NCBI GenBank assembly: GCA_963674955.2 | Contig: CAXXKR010000004.1 | Location: 930,001-994,000 of the forward strand | Reading direction: 5' to 3' | Length of the DNA: 64,000 bases | Source of the DNA: G963674955 sp963674955 | GTDB taxonomy: Bacteria > Desulfobacterota > Desulfovibrionia > Desulfovibrionales > Desulfovibrionaceae | In this document: positions 59,379 through 64,000 of the stretch, piece by piece | How positions within the stretch are numbered: position 1 is the first letter of the stretch | Layout: every line of letters begins with the position of its first letter | Made by a program: the position numbers and the translations under genes | Notes under the pieces: model-generated | What the model saw: only the letters and a program-made list of their open reading frames with translations | Database searches by the model: none | Told to the model about the DNA's origin: nothing

Positions 59379-60608
59379 CTAGCTGTTGAGTCCCTTTTCC
59401 TGCGGGAATACCGGAAGGTATCTGTAGGCAAGGCTCAGCACCACGAAACCATAAGCGATAATCATGAAGCTGGGAGCGATCTCGGCCCAGTTGGGAACGT
59501 ATACGAACCACTTGTCGAAAGGCATCACCGGAAGGGCGATGGTCTGGACAGTGAAGACGTAGCGGTTGATGCAGATGCCCAGGCAGTCAAGGATGGCGGC
59601 CGTGTAAAGCAGGCCGGGCCTGTTTCTGATTGCCGGGATGATGAGCATGACGGCGGGGACCACGCCGCAAAGGAACAACTCGGTCCAGAGCATCCACTTG
59701 CCGTAAACCACGCCGTAAAACATCTGGTCAAAGGTCATGCCCATGTGGGGCAACAGATTGTTGGCCCAGGCCCAGGTGTCCAGAAGTTTGAAGAACATGT
59801 ACAGGCAAAGCATGGAGCCCGCGATCTTGCCCATGAGGGCCTTGACCTTGTATTCCACCAGTTTCCTGCCTGTCAGCTTCTCCATGAAGGTGCAGACCAG
59901 CACGGTGAAGACCGGGCCGGAAGCGACTGCGGAGAGGATGAACAGGAAGAAGGTCCAGGGCCAGATGAAGAATCCGTCGCGGACGGCGTAAGGACGGCCG
60001 AAAAGCACGCCGTACATGCCGCCCAGGGAACCCTGGTGAAAGGTGGACAGGAAGGTGCCGAGACCGGCGAACAGAGCCATGTTCACGTGCATGTTGTGAG
60101 CCAGGGCATGGATGAAGGGAATCTTGTTCAGTTGCTTCTGCTCAAGAACGAGCGGAATGAACTCGATTACCAGCACCAGGCAATAGCAGGTAATGCAGAA
60201 GATAACTTCCGTGAGCATGGAGTGCACGTTGGGGTGCCAGTAGCCGAACCAGGAGCGACCAGGCTGGCCGATGTCCAGGGTCAGTACGAGCATGGCACCC
60301 GAATAGCAGATGAAGCCGACGATAACCGTCAGGTTGATTATCTTTTCCAACTGCTTGATTTTAAGGATGTATTTCAGGAAACCGGTAAAAAACGCCCCGG
60401 CTCCCAGTGCGATGACCGCGAGGTCAAAGGTGATCCAGAGTCCGAACCCGAAGTAGTTGTCCAGGCCGGATACGCCGATGCCGTTATACAGGATAACGAC
60501 GGAGGCGTAAGCTCCCCAGAGCAGGAACAGTCCGATGAAACCGAGCCAGAGCAGGAACTTGCCGAGCGAGCACCGCTCCAGGCCTTCAGGGAAGAGTTTG
60601 CTATCCAT
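59379..60608 (-). CDS. qrcD: Quinone reductase complex membrane subunit QrcD
   Basis: The 409-residue NrfD-family protein has ten predicted helices (LLWLGFIGLFLLWGAYASVVI; GLWITFDLAVIALGAGAFFTGFL; STFHQGSLGGMYGVLFGRP; PVMPFDKWFVYVPNWAEI). QrcD carries the menaquinone site of the Qrc complex, which moves electrons from periplasmic cytochrome c3 to menaquinone during growth on H2 or formate. GGGGG precedes the ATG. It is the last gene of qrcABCD. Confidence 0.94.
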   Translation of the reverse strand: MDSKLFPEGLERCSLGKFLLWLGFIGLFLLWGAYASVVILYNGIGVSGLDNYFGFGLWITFDLAVIALGAGAFFTGFLKYILKIKQLEKIINLTVIVGFICYSGAMLVLTLDIGQPGRSWFGYWHPNVHSMLTEVIFCITCYCLVLVIEFIPLVLEQKQLNKIPFIHALAHNMHVNMALFAGLGTFLSTFHQGSLGGMYGVLFGRPYAVRDGFFIWPWTFFLFILSAVASGPVFTVLVCTFMEKLTGRKLVEYKVKALMGKIAGSMLCLYMFFKLLDTWAWANNLLPHMGMTFDQMFYGVVYGKWMLWTELFLCGVVPAVMLIIPAIRNRPGLLYTAAILDCLGICINRYVFTVQTIALPVMPFDKWFVYVPNWAEIAPSFMIIAYGFVVLSLAYRYLPVFPQEKGLNS

Positions 60609-60623
60609 TATCGACCCCCACTA

Positions 60624-61469
60624 TTAAGCTTTTTCGGCAGTGCCGTGGCCATTGTCCTGGCCATGTCCCGCCGCATGGTTGTCGCCCTGCTGGCGTACCC
60701 ATTCGCGTCTGCTGAGGTAGTAGACCTGGGGTTCCAGACCAAGCTTCTCGAGAAGACGGAAAGCATACTTGCTGTGGGCCAATTCATGTACCTTGTGCTC
60801 GGGATTGTTCAGGTCGCCGAACACGATGGCGCCTGTGGGACAGGCTTCGGAACAGGCCGGAACATAGGCGTCTTCGGCCAGACTTTCCGGATCGTTGCCG
60901 TTCATGCGAGCTTCTTCCTTGGCCTTGAGGAAACGCGTGTGGCAGAAGTTGCACTTCTCGACCACGCCCCTGGGGCGAACAGAAGTATTCGGACTCAGGG
61001 CCTTGTCCATGCCTTCGGGCCAAAGCGGATCCCACCAGTTGAAGTAGCGGGCATGGTAAGGGCAGGCAGCCATGCAGTACCGGCAGCCGATGCACCTGGG
61101 GTATATCTGGCTGACGATTCCGCCTTCCTCGTTCTTGTCCGTGGCGACCACGGGACAGACGGGAACGCAGGCCGGGTTGGCGCACTGCATGCACGGCCTG
61201 GGCAAAAACGCCGTTTCATGCTCGGGATACTGTTGCTGGTTGGAAAGCTCGTACACGTTCATCCAGGTGAGCGTGCGCAGCTTGTTTGAAGGATCGTCCC
61301 TGTCGAAGGTCAGAGCCTGTACGTAGTTATAGGGGTCTTTTCCGGTCATCGGTGCGATATTGTTCTCCACCTGACAGGAAACCATACAGGCTCCGCATCC
61401 GGTGCATTTGTCAATATCAATGACCATTCCCCATCTGACTTTGAATTCTTTTATATGTCCATGAGCCAT
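60624..61469 (-). CDS. qrcC: Quinone reductase complex iron-sulfur subunit QrcC
   Basis: The 281-residue subunit has four ferredoxin-type motifs (CTGCGACMVSC; CMQCANPACVPVCPVV; CIGCRYCMAACPY; CNFCHTRF..ACSEACPTG). A His/Gly-rich C-terminal tail (NHAAGHGQDNGHG) follows. No signal peptide is seen on this subunit. ATG 61469 is chosen because GGGGG stands before it; the upstream 16 codons do not fit. It connects the haem and molybdopterin-like subunits to QrcD. Confidence 0.94.
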   Translation of the reverse strand: MAHGHIKEFKVRWGMVIDIDKCTGCGACMVSCQVENNIAPMTGKDPYNYVQALTFDRDDPSNKLRTLTWMNVYELSNQQQYPEHETAFLPRPCMQCANPACVPVCPVVATDKNEEGGIVSQIYPRCIGCRYCMAACPYHARYFNWWDPLWPEGMDKALSPNTSVRPRGVVEKCNFCHTRFLKAKEEARMNGNDPESLAEDAYVPACSEACPTGAIVFGDLNNPEHKVHELAHSKYAFRLLEKLGLEPQVYYLSRREWVRQQGDNHAAGHGQDNGHGTAEKA

Positions 61470-61480
61470 GCCAGGTCCCC

Positions 61481-63520
61481 CTAGATTTTGGCGATATTTA
61501 CTGTGGAGCCGGCCCACATGGTCAAGCCGGTGCCGGGTTCGGCGCTCACAGTAAGAATCTTGTTCGTGTTATCGCCCTTGCCTTTTGAGAACTCGTCCCA
61601 AGCCGTGTGTCCAAAGCCCTTGGGCGCGGCAACGACTCCGGGCATCACACCTTCATTGATGTGTACCAGTGCCTTGCACTCGCCGTTCTGGCTGGACAGC
61701 TTGACCATTGAACCTTCGCTGAGGCCGAACTTCTGGGCTGTGGCTCCGCTGATCCGGACAAACATACCCTTTCCCGACAGTTCAGTGTCCCTGACGGCGG
61801 ATGCGTTGTGCGGAGGAGTGGCCACATAATCTGTTCCAATGTTCAGTATCTCGACGGTGGCCAGAATCAGGGCGTCGGGGCCCTTGCCCGGAGCGGCGGC
61901 CTTGGCCAATGCGTCGGCGGCCATGCTCAGGCTGTACTGTTCGGCTGCGCCGTCGGAAACAGCGGCCTTGCCTTCCATCAGTTCATCCCAGTCGGCGCCC
62001 ACGGCTTCGGCCTTGGCCTTCAGCACGTCCTCAAAGGTTTCAAAGCCAAGGTCGCTTCCAAGCTTGGCGGCCAGCCCCAGAACGAAGTCGGGGGCGGACT
62101 TGACGTCCTTTTCGGGTGCGACCACGGGCGCTCCGGCGCAGTAAGTGGCCTGGGCGACTCCGTAGGGAGTCTGTATGTCGTCGTAGCGTTCAAAGGAATG
62201 AGGCGTGGGCAGGACGAGATCGGCAATTGCAGCGGTCTCGTCGTTGTATGTGCTGAAACTCACGGTGAAACCGGCTTTGGCCAGAGACTGGGCCATGGTT
62301 TCGGACTGAGGCAGCGCATAAACGGGGTTGGCTTCGTAAACCATGAGCACGTCGGGTGCGAATCCGCCGCCGGCCAGGTCGGCCAGCAAATCCTTGCCGC
62401 CTTCCTGAGCGGAAGAGACGACTGTGGGGAATTCGGCAACCGCGTACATGCCGCCGCTGGCATTAAGCCTGCCGAGCAGCAGATTCAGGGCCGCACCGGC
62501 CGCAAAGGCGGCGGCTCCGAAACCGGAACCGGGCACGACCACGGGCCTTCCGGCGGACATGAGTTTCTTGGCCAAGCCCTCGAGCACGTCGGCCTTGACG
62601 CCGGTGGCCTTCTCAACCTGGCTCGGCGAGAACTTGGAGCGAACCAAGTAGTCGAACTGACTGAAGTCGTCGGCCATGGTGTAGGCACCGTTCTTTATGA
62701 GGTAGTAGGCAAGGCCGAGGGCAAAGGCGGCAGCGCCTTCGGGAGAGACGGGCACCCACTGGTCACAGACGGCGGCGGTGCGGTTCTGCACCGGTCCGGC
62801 GTAGACATATTCCGCGGTGGGGTCTTCGCCCATCGCGTGGGAGGCGTCAAAGGCCTTCTGGTTGCTGACGGTGGGGCCCCAGGATTCCAGGGCGTCCGCG
62901 CCGAGCAGCAGCACGAAATCGGAGTTTTCCAGATCGAAACCGAGCTGGCCGTTGCCTTTCATCAACTCGTTCCAGGCCTTGTTGGCAACCTGCATGTCCG
63001 AAGGCATCTTGTAGAAAAAGCCGCCGAGCTGCGACATCAGGCCGGAGAAGACCTCGTTGGCCGTGCCGGTCTCGTCGCCGCTGATGACCGCAACCTTTCC
63101 GCCCGCAGCGGAAACCTTTTCGGCCAGAAGCGCTTCCGCGTCTTCCCAAGTGATGGATTCGTACTTGCCTTCGCCGACCTTTTTCAAGGGACCGGCCACG
63201 CGGGCTGCGCTGTTAAGCAATTGGGCGCCAGAGACGCTGACAGGATCAACGCCGCCCTTGCTCAGGGGATTCTCGGTATTGCCTTCCGTGGCGAAAGGAT
63301 ATCCGCCCACGGTCTTGACCATGACCGGACAGCCGGAAGGACAAAGTTTGCTCAAAGCTGGAACGGCCTTGACTTCCCCTTTTTTAAGTTTGGGAATCCA
63401 AGACCAATTCTGAGTCCAGATGGACACGTCGTCGATCAATTTCCAAGGCACCGGCGTAAACAGAGCGCCGACGGTGCCGCCAATTGACAGCTGTATAAAT
63501 GTTCTGCGATTCAAACCCAT
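61481..63520 (-). CDS. qrcB: Quinone reductase complex molybdopterin-oxidoreductase-like subunit QrcB
   Basis: The 679-residue protein belongs to the molybdopterin oxidoreductase family. It has a TAT signal (NRRTFIQLSIGGTVGALF) and a remaining Cys region (LSKLCPSGCPVMVKTVGGYPF). As known for QrcB, the domain is structurally a molybdoenzyme but is reported to lack the cofactor. AGGGG lies before the ATG. It sits between qrcA (14 bp upstream) and qrcC. Confidence 0.93.
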   Translation of the reverse strand: MGLNRRTFIQLSIGGTVGALFTPVPWKLIDDVSIWTQNWSWIPKLKKGEVKAVPALSKLCPSGCPVMVKTVGGYPFATEGNTENPLSKGGVDPVSVSGAQLLNSAARVAGPLKKVGEGKYESITWEDAEALLAEKVSAAGGKVAVISGDETGTANEVFSGLMSQLGGFFYKMPSDMQVANKAWNELMKGNGQLGFDLENSDFVLLLGADALESWGPTVSNQKAFDASHAMGEDPTAEYVYAGPVQNRTAAVCDQWVPVSPEGAAAFALGLAYYLIKNGAYTMADDFSQFDYLVRSKFSPSQVEKATGVKADVLEGLAKKLMSAGRPVVVPGSGFGAAAFAAGAALNLLLGRLNASGGMYAVAEFPTVVSSAQEGGKDLLADLAGGGFAPDVLMVYEANPVYALPQSETMAQSLAKAGFTVSFSTYNDETAAIADLVLPTPHSFERYDDIQTPYGVAQATYCAGAPVVAPEKDVKSAPDFVLGLAAKLGSDLGFETFEDVLKAKAEAVGADWDELMEGKAAVSDGAAEQYSLSMAADALAKAAAPGKGPDALILATVEILNIGTDYVATPPHNASAVRDTELSGKGMFVRISGATAQKFGLSEGSMVKLSSQNGECKALVHINEGVMPGVVAAPKGFGHTAWDEFSKGKGDNTNKILTVSAEPGTGLTMWAGSTVNIAKI

Positions 63521-63534
63521 TGCAGCACCCCTTT

Positions 63535-64000
63535 TTACTTATGGCAGACGTAGCAGGCATTGCTTACGCCGGATTCTGCATGACAACGTTCACACTGCCA
63601 CATCTTCATCGTCTGCTTGCTGTATCCGGTAATTCTGTTTTCATAGTACAGAGGCGCCTTCTCAGCGTTTGCAACATCCGGATGGCATTCAGTGCAATCC
63701 ATGCCGTCATGCGCCATATGAGAAAAGTACACGTTATCGGGCTGATACTGATAATTCAGCCACGGCACTTCCTTTTCCTGCTGCACGTACTCGGTAACAA
63801 ATTTTTCCTCGGCAGGGTCTTCGCCCATCACTTCCTCGTGACAGTCGGTGCACTGCTCGTTGCTGGGCATGCCAGCATAGGAACCGTCATCCCGGTAGAC
63901 GTGACAACTGTCACATTCCATTCCCTGGTCCTCAACGTGAAGCTTGTGGCTGAATTGCACGGGCTGTTCCTTTTCGCTGAAAAGCAGCTGAGGAAAAACC
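63535..64000 (-). CDS. qrcA: Quinone reductase complex multihaem cytochrome QrcA (5' end outside window)
   Basis: The visible 154 codons run from the window edge (FPQLLFSEKEQPVQFSHKLHVEDQGMECDSCH) to the stop at 63535. Five CxxCH sites are visible (CDSCH, CTDCH, CTECH, CERCH, CYVCH), with HMAHDGMDC matching the QrcA pattern. QrcA receives electrons from type I cytochrome c3. The N-terminus, including any signal or anchor and another haem site, is missing. First gene of qrcABCD. Confidence 0.92.
   Translation of the reverse strand, partial: VFPQLLFSEKEQPVQFSHKLHVEDQGMECDSCHVYRDDGSYAGMPSNEQCTDCHEEVMGEDPAEEKFVTEYVQQEKEVPWLNYQYQPDNVYFSHMAHDGMDCTECHPDVANAEKAPLYYENRITGYSKQTMKMWQCERCHAESGVSNACYVCHK

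Noticed and set aside
59259..61289. Very long plus-strand frame opposite qrcC and qrcD (similar ones at 61808-63487 and 43625-45232)
   Set aside because: Antisense to well-recognised genes with cysteine motifs and membrane helices. No ribosome site or domain in the antisense reading.

Overview
The window looks like a chromosomal segment of a GC-rich, flagellated, sulfate-reducing Desulfovibrio-type bacterium (Desulfovibrionales, Desulfobacterota). The main reasons are a Qrc complex (qrcABCD), a 905-residue aldehyde oxidoreductase closely resembling the Desulfovibrio gigas MOP enzyme, a periplasmic selenocysteine formate dehydrogenase with FdhE, a TunR-type regulator, and a membrane complex fed by a multihaem cytochrome. 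No rRNA, CRISPR array or insertion sequence was seen.

Layout. 1-2.0 kb: a HEAT-repeat protein (cut by the window edge) and CheB. 2.2-5.0 kb: tRNA-Pro(CGG) followed by a small accessory patch with an AT-rich AbiE-type toxin-antitoxin pair (toxin frameshifted) and a HicAB pair. 5.1-10.0 kb: fdhA(Sec)-fdhB-fdhE. 10.2-12.3 kb: a ModE-like HTH protein and an FmdE-MoeA fusion. 12.6-25.6 kb: a long minus-strand run comprising a MoeA-like protein, aldehyde oxidoreductase and nine overlapping or abutting accessory genes (dicluster flavoprotein-like, small redox protein, methyltransferase, C-GCAxxG-C-C protein, radical SAM, CoA ligase-like, XdhC, MocA-like nucleotidyltransferase with HD domain, histidine phosphatase). 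25.8-30.5 kb: a second ModE-like protein and modABC plus an extra modA-modB pair and a DUF364 protein. 30.7-35.7 kb: a Crp/Fnr regulator divergent from a three-gene respiratory module (TAT-exported ferredoxin-like subunit, NrfD, 13-haem cytochrome with a predicted in-frame selenocysteine). 35.9-41.1 kb: TunR and two-component genes. 41-53 kb: housekeeping and motility genes (Rel, peptide-binding lipoprotein, SNF2 helicase, SSB, PilZ, MotAB). 53-64 kb: purine nucleoside phosphorylase, FlgO-like lipoprotein, KorABCD, CbiC, DeoC and qrcDCBA.

Much of 5-37 kb is one theme: acquiring molybdate or tungstate, building the pyranopterin cofactor and using it in formate and aldehyde oxidation. A 20-bp inverted repeat (TTATGTC-N6-GACATAA type) recurs upstream of fdhAB, the FmdE-MoeA fusion and the MoeA-aldehyde oxidoreductase operon. 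A separate ~93-bp element is duplicated upstream of modA and tunR. Formate electrons would plausibly reach the quinone pool through Qrc. The FNR-boxed module is a second, different quinone/multihaem route.

The most noteworthy items are the predicted Sec-containing OTR-like 13-haem cytochrome with its own SECIS-like hairpin, the poorly understood aldehyde oxidoreductase accessory operon, and the two families of repeated operators.
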